Source: Variovorax sp. IB41
GTDB taxonomy: Bacteria; Pseudomonadota; Gammaproteobacteria; Burkholderiales; Burkholderiaceae_C
Direction: 5' to 3'
Length of the DNA stretch: 64,000 nt
Assembly (NCBI RefSeq): GCF_016405905.1
Contig: NZ_JAEFCB010000003.1
Location: 1 to 64,000 of the forward strand
A program made the translations under genes and the position numbers. The stretch's first letter is position 1. Each line of letters begins with the position of its first letter. Below the pieces are notes generated by a model, which made no database searches, was not told the DNA's origin, and saw only the letters and a list, made by a program, of their open reading frames with translations. This document shows, in pieces, positions 51,116 through 61,298 of this stretch.

Positions 51116-51733
51116 ATGCCGGCCCTCCAACCTCTTCGATCGCCTTCAGCGATGGCCCAACGGGGCGTCTCGCTGATCGAGCTACTCGTCGGCATCGCGA
51201 TCATCGCGATCGCAGTAGCCATCGGCGCTCCTTCTTTTAGCGAGTGGATCTACAACTCGCAGATCCGCAGCACGGCGGAGTCGGTGCAGAACGGCTTGCA
51301 GCTGGCGCGCGCCGAAGCAGTACGCCGCAACACCCCCGTGCGAATGCAGCTCGTCACTTCGCTGGACAACTCCTGCGCCATCGCGACGGCCGGTCCGAAT
51401 TGGGCTGTGAGCACGGCGTCGCCGGCCTCGAATTGCCTCAGTAACACCGACATCTCTCAGGTCGGGCAGTCCGTTTCAGCACGCACGAGCAGCACGATCG
51501 ACAGCAACCATTCGGGAGTTTTCGGTTTCAACGGACTGGGCCGCATGACCCCGACAACATCTCCCGACACGAAGGTGGAAGACGCTGTCATCAATATTCA
51601 GTCCAGCAAAGGCACCTGCGCCGCCGACGGTGGCAACTTGCGGTGCCTGCGGATTCTGGTATCCGCCGGCGGGCAGATCCGCATGTGCGATCCCAAGCGA
51701 GGCAGCGGGGATCCGATGGCCTGCATTCCCTGA
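51116..51733 (+). CDS. fimT: Type IV pilus minor pilin FimT/FimU (GspH family)
   Basis: A 205-residue prepilin starting directly after the pilE stop. The cleavage site is QRG|VSLIELLVGIAIIAI, with Val instead of Phe at +1. The body carries the GspH/FimT signature (SEWIYNSQIRSTAESVQNGLQLARAEAVRRNTPV) and GQIRMCDPKRG near the C-terminus. FimU/FimT belongs to the minor-pilin complex that primes assembly and carries PilY1 to the tip. Confidence 0.88.
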   Translation: MPALQPLRSPSAMAQRGVSLIELLVGIAIIAIAVAIGAPSFSEWIYNSQIRSTAESVQNGLQLARAEAVRRNTPVRMQLVTSLDNSCAIATAGPNWAVSTASPASNCLSNTDISQVGQSVSARTSSTIDSNHSGVFGFNGLGRMTPTTSPDTKVEDAVINIQSSKGTCAADGGNLRCLRILVSAGGQIRMCDPKRGSGDPMACIP

Positions 51734-51741
51734 CGAAGACC

Positions 51742-52233
51742 ATGAACGCCACTCTTCACCATCGAAGCACTCGTCGCGCCCCTGTCGCTCGTGAGCGCAA
51801 GCACCAACGCGGCATCGTGCTGCTGGAAGCACTTGTCGCACTGCTGATCTTTTCGGTTGGCGTGCTCGGGCTGATCGGTTTGCAGGCCACATCCGTCAAG
51901 CAGGCATCGGCTGCCGAGTACCGCTCGACCGCCGTGCTGCAGGCCAACGACCTGATAAGCCGCATGTGGGTCAGCGACCGCTCCGACGCGATTCTGAAAG
52001 CTCAGTTCGCCGCCACCGGCGACGGGTACAAGGCCTGGAAAGACGCCTGGGTCGCTGCGCTTCCGGGAGCGGCCGCCAACCCGCCCGAGGTCGTGATCAA
52101 AAGCGAGGACAAGGGTGCCACGGCGTCTCTGGGCACCAACACCGTCACCGTCACCATCTACTGGAAAGCACCCAGTGACGATGACACGCGCAAGTACGTT
52201 CTGGTCGCGCAGCTCGACCAACCGCAGAAGTAA
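51742..52233 (+). CDS. pilV: Type IV pilus minor pilin PilV
   Basis: A 163-residue prepilin with leader KHQRG|IVLLEALVALLIFSVGVLG, the PilV form of the site with Glu at +5. The region around QATSVKQASAAEYRSTAVLQANDLISRMW is the typical PilV continuation. ATG 51742 is eight bases after fimT. It acts with FimU, PilW, PilX and PilE under PilY1. Confidence 0.87.
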   Translation: MNATLHHRSTRRAPVARERKHQRGIVLLEALVALLIFSVGVLGLIGLQATSVKQASAAEYRSTAVLQANDLISRMWVSDRSDAILKAQFAATGDGYKAWKDAWVAALPGAAANPPEVVIKSEDKGATASLGTNTVTVTIYWKAPSDDDTRKYVLVAQLDQPQK

Positions 52234-52241
52234 GCCCAGCG

Positions 52242-53411
52242 ATGAATCAACCTATCCGCTCCCGCCAATGCCAGGCGGCCTCAGGCTTCAGCCTGATCGA
52301 GATCCTGGTCGGCCTGCTGATCGGCATGCTGTCCGTCATCGTCATCATGCAGGTCTTCGGCGTCTTCGAAGGCAACAAGCGCACCACCACCGGCGGCGAC
52401 GACGCGCAGATCAACGGCACCGTCGCGTTGTATGGCATCGAACGTGACGTGCGCGAAGCCGGCTACGGCATCAATACCTTCAGCTTGCTCGGCTGCAGCC
52501 TGAGCTTCAAGACAAGCGAGGACACGAAGACAGTCAAGCTTGCGGCGCTCGCGCCTGTGGTGGTCAACCCCGCGACGACCGTCGTTCCGGCGGGCACGGC
52601 CGGCACCGACACCCTCCTGGTCATCTTCGGCACCAGCGACAGTCCTTCCGAAGGCGACCTGATTGCCACGGCCCCTTCGACCAAGACCTATCCGATCACC
52701 ACGGCCAAGTCCTTCGCCGTTGCCGACTATGTGATCGCCCAGCCCTCGGCCAGGCCGACGCCCTGCGATTTGACGCTCGACAAGGTCACGGCCATCAGCG
52801 GCACCACGCTCACCGTGGACCCGGGTGACTCCACTGGCCTGGCACTGGGCAGCATGGTCTACAACATGGGCAAGGGGCTGGTGGTTCGCGCCTACGCGGT
52901 GCGTGACGGCAACCTCACCGTATGCGACTACACCGCCTACAACTGCGCCGACGCGACCTACGCGACGCCCAAGAAAGTCGATCCGAAAGTCTGGGTCTCG
53001 ATCGCCTCCAACATCGCCGGCATGCGCGCGCAATACGGGCGCGACACCTCCGGCATCTCTTCCAACAAATTGTCCGGAATCGTGGACACCTACGACCAGA
53101 TCACGCCCGGCAGCACAGCGGACACGAGCGGGTTGGCAGTGCAATGCGCGTGGGCACGCACGCTCGCATTGCGCGTGGCACTGGTGGCACGCAGCGGCCA
53201 GTACACCAAGTACGACGCAGCAGCCGGTGAGGCACCGTCGACAAGCACGGCGCCCACATGGGCGGGCACGTCGTCCGCGCCCATCGACCTGAGCGGCGAG
53301 GGGGATTGGAAGAACTATCGCTACAAGACACTGCAAACCACGATCCCGGTCCGCAATCTGGTCTGGCAAGGGTCGCAGACCACAGCGCAAGGAGGGACCG
53401 GCGGATGCTGA
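52242..53411 (+). CDS. pilW: Type IV pilus minor pilin PilW
   Basis: A 389-residue prepilin, as large as PilW usually is. The site is ASG|FSLIEILVGLLIGMLSV followed by VFEGNKRTTTGGDDAQINGTVALYGIERDVREAGYG, the PilW pattern. The globular part has several Cys that may pair (LGCSLSF, TPCDL, CDYTAYNC). Its stop overlaps the pilX start by seven bases. Confidence 0.88.
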   Translation: MNQPIRSRQCQAASGFSLIEILVGLLIGMLSVIVIMQVFGVFEGNKRTTTGGDDAQINGTVALYGIERDVREAGYGINTFSLLGCSLSFKTSEDTKTVKLAALAPVVVNPATTVVPAGTAGTDTLLVIFGTSDSPSEGDLIATAPSTKTYPITTAKSFAVADYVIAQPSARPTPCDLTLDKVTAISGTTLTVDPGDSTGLALGSMVYNMGKGLVVRAYAVRDGNLTVCDYTAYNCADATYATPKKVDPKVWVSIASNIAGMRAQYGRDTSGISSNKLSGIVDTYDQITPGSTADTSGLAVQCAWARTLALRVALVARSGQYTKYDAAAGEAPSTSTAPTWAGTSSAPIDLSGEGDWKNYRYKTLQTTIPVRNLVWQGSQTTAQGGTGGC

Positions 53412-54094
53412 GCAATGAATTTCGAATGGGGCGTCCGGGCATGAGCAAAGGGCGCGCGCCCGGCCATCGATCGCGCCAACGCGGCGTCGTGCTGATCCTT
53501 GCGCTGATCGTTCTGGTCGCGCTGACACTGGCGGCCGTTGCGCTGACGCGTTCGGTCGGGACCTCCAACTCCATTGCGGGCAATCTCGCATTCCAGCAGG
53601 CAGCCACGCATTCCGCCGACCGCGGCGTCGAAGCCGCCGTGAAATGGCTCGAGGACAACGTCAACGAGGCCACAGGCTGCAGCTCCGGCAGTGCGGTGGC
53701 ATGCGACCAAACAGCCAAGGGCTACCTCGCTGCCAGGACAGATCCCGACACGGCGAGCAAGCAAAGCTGGGGCGAATTCTGGACAAAAGCGCTCATCACC
53801 AAGGCCACGCCCGTTGACATCAGCGACGCGTCAACGGGCAACAAGGTGAGCTACATCATTCAACGCATGTGCGAGACCACCGGGGAAGCCAATACCAGTG
53901 CGAACGTGTGCGCCACTGCGCCGCGCGCCGTTGCAGGCAGTTGCCCCGGAGGCACGTCGTGCACGGGCGGCGGCGGCCGCGGCGGCACGGGCAGCAATGT
54001 GGACTCGCCCAAGCAGACCTACTACCGCATCACCGTGATCGTCAACGGCCCACGCAACACCCAGAGCATGGTCCAGGCCATGGTGGCGATCTAG
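53405..54094 (+). CDS. pilX: Type IV pilus minor pilin PilX
   Basis: A 229-residue protein. After a basic leader (SRQRG) comes VVLILALIVLVALTLAAVAL, which has the PilX-type helix with no Glu at +5, then RSVGTSNSIAGNLAFQQAATHSAD. A glycine-rich loop (GGGGRGGTGSN) lies near the C-terminus, followed by TYYRITVIVNGPRNT. ATG 53405 is accepted from the overlap with pilW; a later ATG at 53429 would also keep the site. Confidence 0.83.
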   Translation: MLSNEFRMGRPGMSKGRAPGHRSRQRGVVLILALIVLVALTLAAVALTRSVGTSNSIAGNLAFQQAATHSADRGVEAAVKWLEDNVNEATGCSSGSAVACDQTAKGYLAARTDPDTASKQSWGEFWTKALITKATPVDISDASTGNKVSYIIQRMCETTGEANTSANVCATAPRAVAGSCPGGTSCTGGGGRGGTGSNVDSPKQTYYRITVIVNGPRNTQSMVQAMVAI

Positions 54095-54118
54095 TCGCCG
54101 CAACAGGAAGACATATCC

Positions 54119-57100
54119 ATGAAACGCAGCACCACCCATTTCTTGCAGGCGACTTTCTGCATCGTGCCGTTGCTGGCGGCGATGTACACCGCCATCGCAG
54201 CACCAACCGACCTGGCCTCGGCGCCGCTCGAAACCTCGAGCCCCACGCTGGTCAAGCCCAACCTGTTTTTCGTGCTCGACGACTCGGGCAGTATGACCTG
54301 GGACTTTTTGCCGGACTGGGCGGGCAGCGACACCGACTACACCGGCACGCCCGGGCTTGTTCGCAACAGCGGCTACAACAAGATCTACTACAACCCGCGC
54401 AACACCTATGCCCCGCCGGTCAAGTACGACGGCAGCAGCTATCCCTCGATGACGTCGGACAAATGGGCCGCTGTGCCATATGACGGCTATGGCGTCCAGG
54501 TGGCGGATACCGGCAATCCCGGCGGCCTGGCGCAGCTCTTCACCACCAAGAACTCCGGCGTCACACAGAACCTGGTGGGCAACGCCTACTACTACACGTT
54601 CGTAGCGGGCGAGTACTGCACGGACCAGAGTCAGCGCAGCTGCACCACACAGACCGCGCCGACGACGGCAAACCCCGTGCTCGCCACCCTGCGCTGGTGC
54701 ACCAGCAACACCCTGGCCGACTGCCAGGCAACGCGAATCGACACGGCACCGTCCGGAGGCAGTTCCTACACCTACGCACGCTATCCGGGCCAGACGGTCA
54801 CCGGGCCCAAAAGCGCGACAGGAAAGCTGACCATCGGCGGCTCGGGCTCGTCGTCCGTCAGCGGAGTTACGGTCAACGGCGTGCAGATCATGGCGAACGC
54901 CACGGCAGCCACCACCGTTCGCGGCACGCTGGCGCAGTCGATTGCAGACAGCATCAACAAGTGCACGGCGAGCGTCACCGGCAATTGCGCGGTCGCGGGC
55001 TACAGCGCGGTGACGTCAGGCTCCACAGTGACGATCGTCGCCCCCAGCTCCCTGGGCGCCATCACCGATTCGCCCACTGCGAGCAAGTCGGGGAGCATGA
55101 CGATCACTCCCAGCGCTTTCAGCGGCGGCGTGACGGGCGTCTACGTGCCCGGCCAAACCGTGCTCACGACGATTGCGGACGGCGGCAGCTATCCGCAGAC
55201 CGGCACGCGTGCCGACTGCGTCAGCACCACCTCGTGCACTTACACGGAGGAAATGACCAACTTCGCGAACTGGTGGGCGTACTACCGCACGCGAATGCAG
55301 ATGACGAAGACGGCCGCGGGCCTTGGCTTCTCCGGTCTGACGAGCAGCTATCGCATCGGCTACATGAGCCTGAACAACAACACGAACTCCGACTTCCTCA
55401 ACATTGCGGACATCACCACCGCGAAGGATGGGCAGAAGGATCTTTGGTACCGCAAACTGACGGCGTCCAAGCCGAACAACGGCACCGGCCTTCGCGTGGC
55501 CCTTTCGACGGCGGGCCGCATGTACGCAGGCAAACTCAAGGGCAGCCAGAAACTGTGGCAAGACGCCTCCAGCGGCAACACGACGGCCGTGAGCGTCGAC
55601 GACCCGATGCAGTACGCCTGCCAGCGCAATTACACGATGCTCTCGACCGACGGCTATTGGAACGAGTCCGAAACGGTGACGCGCAACAAGGTCACCAGCA
55701 ACACGATCACGCGCGTCGATGGTACGACCGCAATCGGAGACCAGGACAGCGACAGCACCGTGCTCCGGCCGTACTACGAAAGCGCGAAGGTGTCGAACAC
55801 GCTGGCCGACGTCGCGCAGTACTACTACACCACCGACATTCGCTCGTCGATCCTTGGTACCGACAAGAACACCGGCGGCACGGACGTCGGAGCCGACAAC
55901 ACGCTGGCCGGCCAGCAACGCATGTACACATACACGATCGGCCTCGGGGTGTCCGGCTACATGCAATACCAGCCGGACTACCAGACGGCGACCAGCGGTG
56001 ACTATTACGACGTTCTCAAAGGCACGACCGCCTCCAACACGAAGTGCCGCTGGCAGAGTTCGGGCGAGTGCAACTGGCCCACGCCCGTGAGTGGCTCACA
56101 AACCACCGTGGACGACCTGTGGCATGCCGCGGTCAACGGCCGGGGCACTTACTACAGCGCCGGCGATCCGGTGGCCGTGAAAGACGGCATCACCAACTTC
56201 CTGAACAACGTCGACGCACAGAACAGTGCCGGCGCTGCTGTGTCGCCCAGCACGGCCAACGTGACGAGCAGCGACAACTTCCTGTTCGACTCGGGCTTCA
56301 CCTCGGTGCAATGGTTCGGCGAAGTGGCTCGGTACTCCATCGATCCGGTGACGGGTACGCCCGGCACCGTGCCCGCTTGGTCGCAATCGGGCACCGCCCA
56401 GACGACGTCTGCAACGCCGCCTACTCCTCTGCTGGACAACCGGGCCTGGGCCACGCGCAAGATCTACACCAACGACGGCACCACGTTGACAGACTTCACC
56501 TGGAACACGCTGAGCGACGCGATGAAGAACTACTTCAAGATGTCGGCCATCGGCTCCCTGTCGCAGGTCTGCGCAGCAGGTAGCGCTTGCGTACCCGTGG
56601 CCCAGCAGATCAACAGCACGACAGCGGGCGCGGACACCGGTATGGCCGGCACGAACCTGGTCAACTTCCTGCGTGGTGATCGCAGCAATGAAGGCGACGG
56701 CGGCGGCAAGTACTACTTCAAGCGCACGCACGTACTGGGCGACGTTGTCGGATCGCAATCGGCCTACGTGAAGAAGTCGAACTTCAACTACACCGACACC
56801 GGCTACGCGCTCTTCAAGAAGAACAACGAAACGCGGCAAGGGATGCTCTACGTGGGCGCCAACGACGGCATGCTGCACGCGTTCAACGCCGACACCGGCG
56901 CCGAGAGCTGGGCCTACATCCCCTCGACCCTGCTGCCCAATCTCTACAAGCTCGCAGAGAAGAATTACAGCCGCAATCACGCGTACTTCGTGAACGGCTC
57001 GCCGCAGCAAGGCGAAGCGTATTTCGACGGTGCGTGGCATACGCTCCTGGTCGGCGGCCTTGCTGCCGGCGGCCGTGGCTATTACGCGCTGGACGTCACC

Positions 57101-58258
57101 ACGCCCGACACGCCCAAGGTGTTGTGGGAGTTCAACGTCAACAACGACAACGACCTCGGCTACACCTACGGCATCCCGGTCATCTCCAAGCTGAATGACG
57201 GCACCTGGGTCGTGCTCGTGACCTCGGGCTACAACAACGTCTCGCCTGGCGGCGGCGGCGGGCACCTCTGGGTGCTGAATGCAAAGACGGGCGCGGTCAT
57301 CAAGAAGATCAACACCGGCGTGGGCAGTGCCACCGCCGCAGTCGCGGGTTCGGGGTGCACCGTCGCTCCGTGTCCCAGCGGGCTGTCGCGCATCAGCGCG
57401 TGGATGGACAACATCAACCTCAACAACACGTTGACCCAGGTGTATAGCGGCGACCTCTATGGCAACGTGTGGCGCTTCGATCTGAGCAAGTTGAAGTCCG
57501 ACGGCTCGGGCGCCTCGACCGTCCAATTGCTCGCGACGCTTCAGGACGCCACCAACAACCCACAGCCCATCACCAGCTGGATCGAGCTTGGCTTTACCGC
57601 CAGCAGCCACGTCGTCTATGTCGGTACGGGGAGCTACCTGGGTGTTTCGGACCTCGACCCGAACAGCGATCGCGGCAAGCAGGTCCAGACCATCTACGCC
57701 ATCAAGGATCCGCTGACCGGCAGCAGCGCTGTCACCAGCCTGTACGGCAGCCCGCGAACCACGGCTTGCACCACGACGCTGAAGACCAATTGCTTCATGA
57801 AGCAGACGTTCACCGACAAGGACGGCGTGCGCACCGTGTCCAGCACGATGAGCTATGCCACCAACCTGAGCAACATGAATGGCTGGTTCATCGACCTGCC
57901 GAATACCGGCGAGCGGATCAACACCGACTCGACGCTGCAGTTGGGCGTGCTGGTGTTCGTCTCGAACATTCCGAACAATGCCAACGCGTGCGGCATCGGC
58001 GGATCGAGCTACCTGAACTACGTGGATTACAAGACGGGCCTCTCGCTGTTTGCGGCAACGAAGGCCCAGGTCGTCGGCACCCTCCTCGCAGGCGGCAATG
58101 GGTTGGGGGCTTCGGCAGCTGTCTTTGCGCGAAAGGGCAGCCAGCTGATCGGCAGCGTGAAGCTCTCGACCGGCAAGCTGGAGAACGTCGAGTTGCCTCC
58201 GGGCGCAGGTGGCCCTGGTACCCGCCGCGTGTCGTGGCGCGAGCTCGTCAACCAGTGA
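54119..58258 (+). CDS. pilY1: Type IV pilus tip adhesin PilY1
   Basis: A 1379-residue secreted protein. A signal (about 1-28) precedes a von Willebrand A-like N-terminal domain whose MIDAS motif is VLDDSGSMTW (about residue 54). A Ser/Thr/Gly-rich section and a C-terminal beta-propeller follow (MLYVGANDGMLHAFNADTG, GLAAGGRGYYALDVT, GDLYGNVWRFDLSK). PilY1 sits at the pilus tip, controls extension and retraction and can sense surfaces. It is last in the operon and the PglL gene converges on it 30 bases on. Confidence 0.92.
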   Translation: MKRSTTHFLQATFCIVPLLAAMYTAIAAPTDLASAPLETSSPTLVKPNLFFVLDDSGSMTWDFLPDWAGSDTDYTGTPGLVRNSGYNKIYYNPRNTYAPPVKYDGSSYPSMTSDKWAAVPYDGYGVQVADTGNPGGLAQLFTTKNSGVTQNLVGNAYYYTFVAGEYCTDQSQRSCTTQTAPTTANPVLATLRWCTSNTLADCQATRIDTAPSGGSSYTYARYPGQTVTGPKSATGKLTIGGSGSSSVSGVTVNGVQIMANATAATTVRGTLAQSIADSINKCTASVTGNCAVAGYSAVTSGSTVTIVAPSSLGAITDSPTASKSGSMTITPSAFSGGVTGVYVPGQTVLTTIADGGSYPQTGTRADCVSTTSCTYTEEMTNFANWWAYYRTRMQMTKTAAGLGFSGLTSSYRIGYMSLNNNTNSDFLNIADITTAKDGQKDLWYRKLTASKPNNGTGLRVALSTAGRMYAGKLKGSQKLWQDASSGNTTAVSVDDPMQYACQRNYTMLSTDGYWNESETVTRNKVTSNTITRVDGTTAIGDQDSDSTVLRPYYESAKVSNTLADVAQYYYTTDIRSSILGTDKNTGGTDVGADNTLAGQQRMYTYTIGLGVSGYMQYQPDYQTATSGDYYDVLKGTTASNTKCRWQSSGECNWPTPVSGSQTTVDDLWHAAVNGRGTYYSAGDPVAVKDGITNFLNNVDAQNSAGAAVSPSTANVTSSDNFLFDSGFTSVQWFGEVARYSIDPVTGTPGTVPAWSQSGTAQTTSATPPTPLLDNRAWATRKIYTNDGTTLTDFTWNTLSDAMKNYFKMSAIGSLSQVCAAGSACVPVAQQINSTTAGADTGMAGTNLVNFLRGDRSNEGDGGGKYYFKRTHVLGDVVGSQSAYVKKSNFNYTDTGYALFKKNNETRQGMLYVGANDGMLHAFNADTGAESWAYIPSTLLPNLYKLAEKNYSRNHAYFVNGSPQQGEAYFDGAWHTLLVGGLAAGGRGYYALDVTTPDTPKVLWEFNVNNDNDLGYTYGIPVISKLNDGTWVVLVTSGYNNVSPGGGGGHLWVLNAKTGAVIKKINTGVGSATAAVAGSGCTVAPCPSGLSRISAWMDNINLNNTLTQVYSGDLYGNVWRFDLSKLKSDGSGASTVQLLATLQDATNNPQPITSWIELGFTASSHVVYVGTGSYLGVSDLDPNSDRGKQVQTIYAIKDPLTGSSAVTSLYGSPRTTACTTTLKTNCFMKQTFTDKDGVRTVSSTMSYATNLSNMNGWFIDLPNTGERINTDSTLQLGVLVFVSNIPNNANACGIGGSSYLNYVDYKTGLSLFAATKAQVVGTLLAGGNGLGASAAVFARKGSQLIGSVKLSTGKLENVELPPGAGGPGTRRVSWRELVNQ

Positions 58259-58288
58259 TGGCCTGGCGATGAGCGGCAGACGCTGAGG

Positions 58289-60016
58289 TCAGGAAGCCGA
58301 TGAATCGATCGGCTTTCCTTCCAGCCAGAGCCCGTACTCGAGCGGAAACGCGATGCTGAATCGCTCCGCTTCGGTACGGGCTTCTTCGTGGAGGCCGAGC
58401 AGTTGCGCGCTTTCGACCAACTTGACGATCACGCGAGGCTCGGGGGAAAAATGCAGGATGCGCTGGGCCAATAAATGCACCTCCGCCGCGTTGGCCGTGG
58501 TAACGGGCGTTAGCGTGAGCTTCGCGAAGCGGACTTGGTTTGCGAATAACCAGGAGCCATGCACTTTCGTAAGCGTGTCGTCCTCGTACGCAGGCAGACG
58601 CTCGTCACGCGGCAGATAAATCTGGCTGATGCGGATGTAGTCCCAGCCTGCGTAGCCGACGACGGCAACCAGTAGAGCGGCTGCCATCGCCGGGAGCCTG
58701 CGAGCCCAGGGACACGCGGCTGTTTCGTTGCGATCTTCTGCGGGCCAGAGAATGCCGAGGCACAGACCGAACACCAGTTGAAAGGGGCCGTACCACAGCG
58801 GGTATTCAAGAAGGCTGTGCAACACGATCACACCGAGCAGAGCCCAGGCCATGATCCGGAACGGATTGCGATCGCGCCACGGCCGGGCGCGAACCACCAG
58901 CCAGAGGAAACCTCCGCAGATCAACGCGGCCGCGGGGATGCCGAGCTCTACGGCCAGATGCAGCGGGAGGTTGTGCGCGTTATCGAGGATTTCGACGAAG
59001 CGCTGTCCCGGGTAAAGCCCGCTGTGCATGTAGTGTGCGAAGCTCAGCTCACCCCATCCCCAACCGGTCCATGGGCGCTCGGCGATCAGGGTCAGTACGT
59101 TGCTCCAGAGGATCAGCCGGCTGTGTCCGGTAGGCGCGCCCTCGCTCAGACGCTGCATCATGCTGTCGACACCGCTGCCTGCGAGTTGGGGCAGGAGCCA
59201 GGCGATGGCGAAGTACAGCGGTATCCACGAAAGCACGACAAGGGGGGACGGCAGTCGCGTCGCGAATACCGAGCCGGCGCGCTGTGCCTGCCGTTCTCGC
59301 CGGGCGATGAAGGCGGCCGTTCCGACGATGGCGAGAACCTCGAGCAGGCCGGTGCGTGATGTGGAGGCAGCAGCGGCAGTCAATAAAAGTGCGACGACGG
59401 CCGCCCATAGCAAACGTCGCGGCAAAGCTGCGCTTCGGTGGCTCGCGTAGAGCCACAGCGCCGCGATGAGCGCCATGCTGATGAGGCTCGCAAATTGATT
59501 GCGTTGCCGCAGGTTGCCGAAGGCCTGGCCGGCGCCGGGTTCGGTGGTCAACGGATGGAGAAAGCCCGCGAGGTCGTAGTACTGCAGCAGCCCCAGCACC
59601 GCGCTGAGGGCGCCTGCCCATATGAGGCCGTGAGCCAATGCGGCCTGCATCCGGGCGCGATCTTGCTGCGCGAGCCCGGCGCCGACGAAAGCGACCATGC
59701 ACGTGGCGAAGACAACTGCAGCGGCGCAGAGCCAAGGGGTGGGTTCGAGAAGAGGGCTGCGGAAAACCGCAACGAGCGCCGCGCTCGCTGCGAGCCACAC
59801 GAGAACGGACGGGCGTGGCTCGATTTGCTTGGCCCCTGTCAAGAGAAGGAGCGCCGCAACACACATCCAGGAAGCCAGCTGTTGCCAGATGTTGACCGAC
59901 GGGCCTGCGGTGATGGGAAAGAGAAAGGGCAACGCGATCAACGCGCTGCAGATCCGGGGGGAGAGGTTTTGCTTGGAATGGTCGTCAGCGCTGGCGTGCG
60001 TTGCGGAGGGGCTCAT
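58289..60016 (-). CDS. pglL: PglL/PilO-type pilin O-oligosaccharyltransferase
   Basis: A 575-residue protein with about ten membrane helices. The Wzy_C/ligase region has NLRQRNQFASLISM, SRTGLLEV, and the periplasmic loop SRLILWSNVLTLIAERPWTGWGWGEL, matching PglL-family O-OTases, with the active-site His in ILDNAHNLPLHLAVELG. It transfers a lipid-linked glycan to Ser/Thr of pilin. The position 45 bases downstream of two pilin genes points to these as substrates. A general PglL acting on more proteins cannot be excluded. Confidence 0.87.
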   Translation of the reverse strand: MSPSATHASADDHSKQNLSPRICSALIALPFLFPITAGPSVNIWQQLASWMCVAALLLLTGAKQIEPRPSVLVWLAASAALVAVFRSPLLEPTPWLCAAAVVFATCMVAFVGAGLAQQDRARMQAALAHGLIWAGALSAVLGLLQYYDLAGFLHPLTTEPGAGQAFGNLRQRNQFASLISMALIAALWLYASHRSAALPRRLLWAAVVALLLTAAAASTSRTGLLEVLAIVGTAAFIARRERQAQRAGSVFATRLPSPLVVLSWIPLYFAIAWLLPQLAGSGVDSMMQRLSEGAPTGHSRLILWSNVLTLIAERPWTGWGWGELSFAHYMHSGLYPGQRFVEILDNAHNLPLHLAVELGIPAAALICGGFLWLVVRARPWRDRNPFRIMAWALLGVIVLHSLLEYPLWYGPFQLVFGLCLGILWPAEDRNETAACPWARRLPAMAAALLVAVVGYAGWDYIRISQIYLPRDERLPAYEDDTLTKVHGSWLFANQVRFAKLTLTPVTTANAAEVHLLAQRILHFSPEPRVIVKLVESAQLLGLHEEARTEAERFSIAFPLEYGLWLEGKPIDSSAS

Positions 60017-60061
60017 CCAGGTGATTTTGCCTCTGGCTCGTGGGCCAAGGCAGGCACCTCA

Positions 60062-60571
60062 CTACAGCGGGCAGGCCGGGGCAACGTACTTGGCGTCAAT
60101 ATTGGCTGCCTTGCAACTCCAGGAGCCGTTCAAGTCGCGGGACCAAGTGATTGTTCCAGCGGTTGCGCCTTGCAATGGAGATCCTGCGAGATTTCCGAAG
60201 GTCGCGACAATCTTTGAAGGGACGCTATCAGAAAGAGTGACTTGTGGCACCCCAGTCCCCGCTGCAGCCCAAGTCTCGGCAATTGTGGGCGCTGCATTGC
60301 CTGCGGTCGCTTGCATGTTTGACCCGGTAGCTTGGGGATCGCAGTTTTCGGTTAAGGCGGGATCCCCTATCTTGATCTTCCCATTCGACAAGCAGATTTC
60401 AATGGCTGGCTTGATTGCTCCCGATTCGCCGACCACGCGCTGTACTTGGGATCGAAAAACGTACGTCTGATACTGAGGAATAGCGATAGCAGCAAGAATC
60501 CCGACGATCGCAACCACAACCATCAACTCGATCAGAGTGAATCCGCGAGCCCTGGCGTTTGAGGTGTTCAT
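60062..60571 (-). CDS. Second type IV pilin (paralogue of PilA)
   Basis: A 169-residue prepilin: leader ending RARG, then [18 protein letters not shown] and [18 protein letters not shown], nearly the same as the neighbour. The C-terminal part keeps [14 protein letters not shown]...CP, giving a disulfide loop. ATG 60571 is chosen over an upstream frame lying in the terminator. It lies after the pilA terminator, so it should be made at a lower level or under its own promoter. It could be a minor or alternative subunit. Confidence 0.88.
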   Translation of the reverse strand: MNTSNARARGFTLIELMVVVAIVGILAAIAIPQYQTYVFRSQVQRVVGESGAIKPAIEICLSNGKIKIGDPALTENCDPQATGSNMQATAGNAAPTIAETWAAAGTGVPQVTLSDSVPSKIVATFGNLAGSPLQGATAGTITWSRDLNGSWSCKAANIDAKYVAPACPL

Positions 60572-60596
60572 GACTACTGCTCGAGGGGTTTGGGGT

Positions 60597-60627
60597 ACAA
60601 AAAAGCCGCCCGAAGGCGGCCTTTTGG
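60597..60627 (-). terminator. Terminator between the two pilin genes
   Basis: On the minus strand GCCGCC, TTCG loop, GGCGGC and then T6 (60604-60599). The very stable UUCG-type hairpin lies right after the pilA stop and should make pilA the predominant transcript while allowing some read-through to the second pilin and pglL. Confidence 0.88.
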
Positions 60628-60640
60628 TTGAGTTCACTGA

Positions 60641-61159
60641 TTACTTGACAGTGCCATTCGGGCAACCGGCCGCCGCATACTTTGCGTCAGCGGAGGTAAC
60701 GCAGCTCCAGCTGCCGGTGTCATCACGAGTCCATTGCACTGCAGCCTTTGCAGCCTTGAGTGCTGCAGATGCGGAGTTGCCAAACGTAGACGTCAAAGTG
60801 GCGGTGTTCTTGGCCGAGTCAATAACCAGGACCGGAGCACCGGAGTTCGCGGCGGGCGCGACACCGTTGACGGTGTTACCACCGTCAGCGAGCAGATTCG
60901 AGCCGGTGGCGGTGCCACCGCACGTCGTTGCATCGGTCGCCTTGCCAGTGTTAATTTGGCCATTGTTCAGGCAGTCTTCCACAGCAGTCTTTTGCGAGCC
61001 GGTTTCCGACACAACACGCGAAACTTGCGACTTGGCGATGTAGGTTTGATATTGCGGAATCGCGATAGCAGCCAAGATACCAATGATCGCCACAACGATC
61101 ATCAGTTCGATAAGGGTAAAGCCGGCCTGTGCGCGGCGGGCAATCTTGCGAACGTTCAT
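60641..61159 (-). CDS. pilA: Type IV major pilin PilA
   Basis: A 172-residue prepilin. A 12-residue basic leader ends AQAG, then [18 protein letters not shown] with Glu at +5. The C-terminal Cys pair ([17 protein letters not shown]) closes the D-region loop and an earlier pair ([14 protein letters not shown]) may form another. The sigma-54 promoter, the strong terminator and first place in the operon all indicate the main structural subunit. Its protein sequence is closest to the second pilin 69 bases on, a tandem duplicate. Confidence 0.92.
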   Translation of the reverse strand: MNVRKIARRAQAGFTLIELMIVVAIIGILAAIAIPQYQTYIAKSQVSRVVSETGSQKTAVEDCLNNGQINTGKATDATTCGGTATGSNLLADGGNTVNGVAPAANSGAPVLVIDSAKNTATLTSTFGNSASAALKAAKAAVQWTRDDTGSWSCVTSADAKYAAAGCPNGTVK

Positions 61160-61219
61160 GAGAAAACTCCAGGTTGGTTTGTTAAAGCCCGGGAACCAGC
61201 CCGGAGCGGAGTACCTTCC

Positions 61220-61234
61220 GCAGCATCTGTGCCA
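61220..61234 (-). promoter_or_regulatory. Sigma-54 promoter of pilA
   Basis: Minus strand TGGCACAGATGCTGC (61234-61220) keeps the GG at -24 and GC at -12 with the required 10-base spacing; only the first T of TTGC is changed. It implies start of transcription near 61208, about 50 bases before the pilA ATG, and a PilS-PilR-type activator. Confidence 0.78.
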
Positions 61235-61298
61235 CCCGGTTTCCCACCCCTGCAGTGACCGAATGCGTCACCTTTGATCACATTCGCGTTACAGCAAG

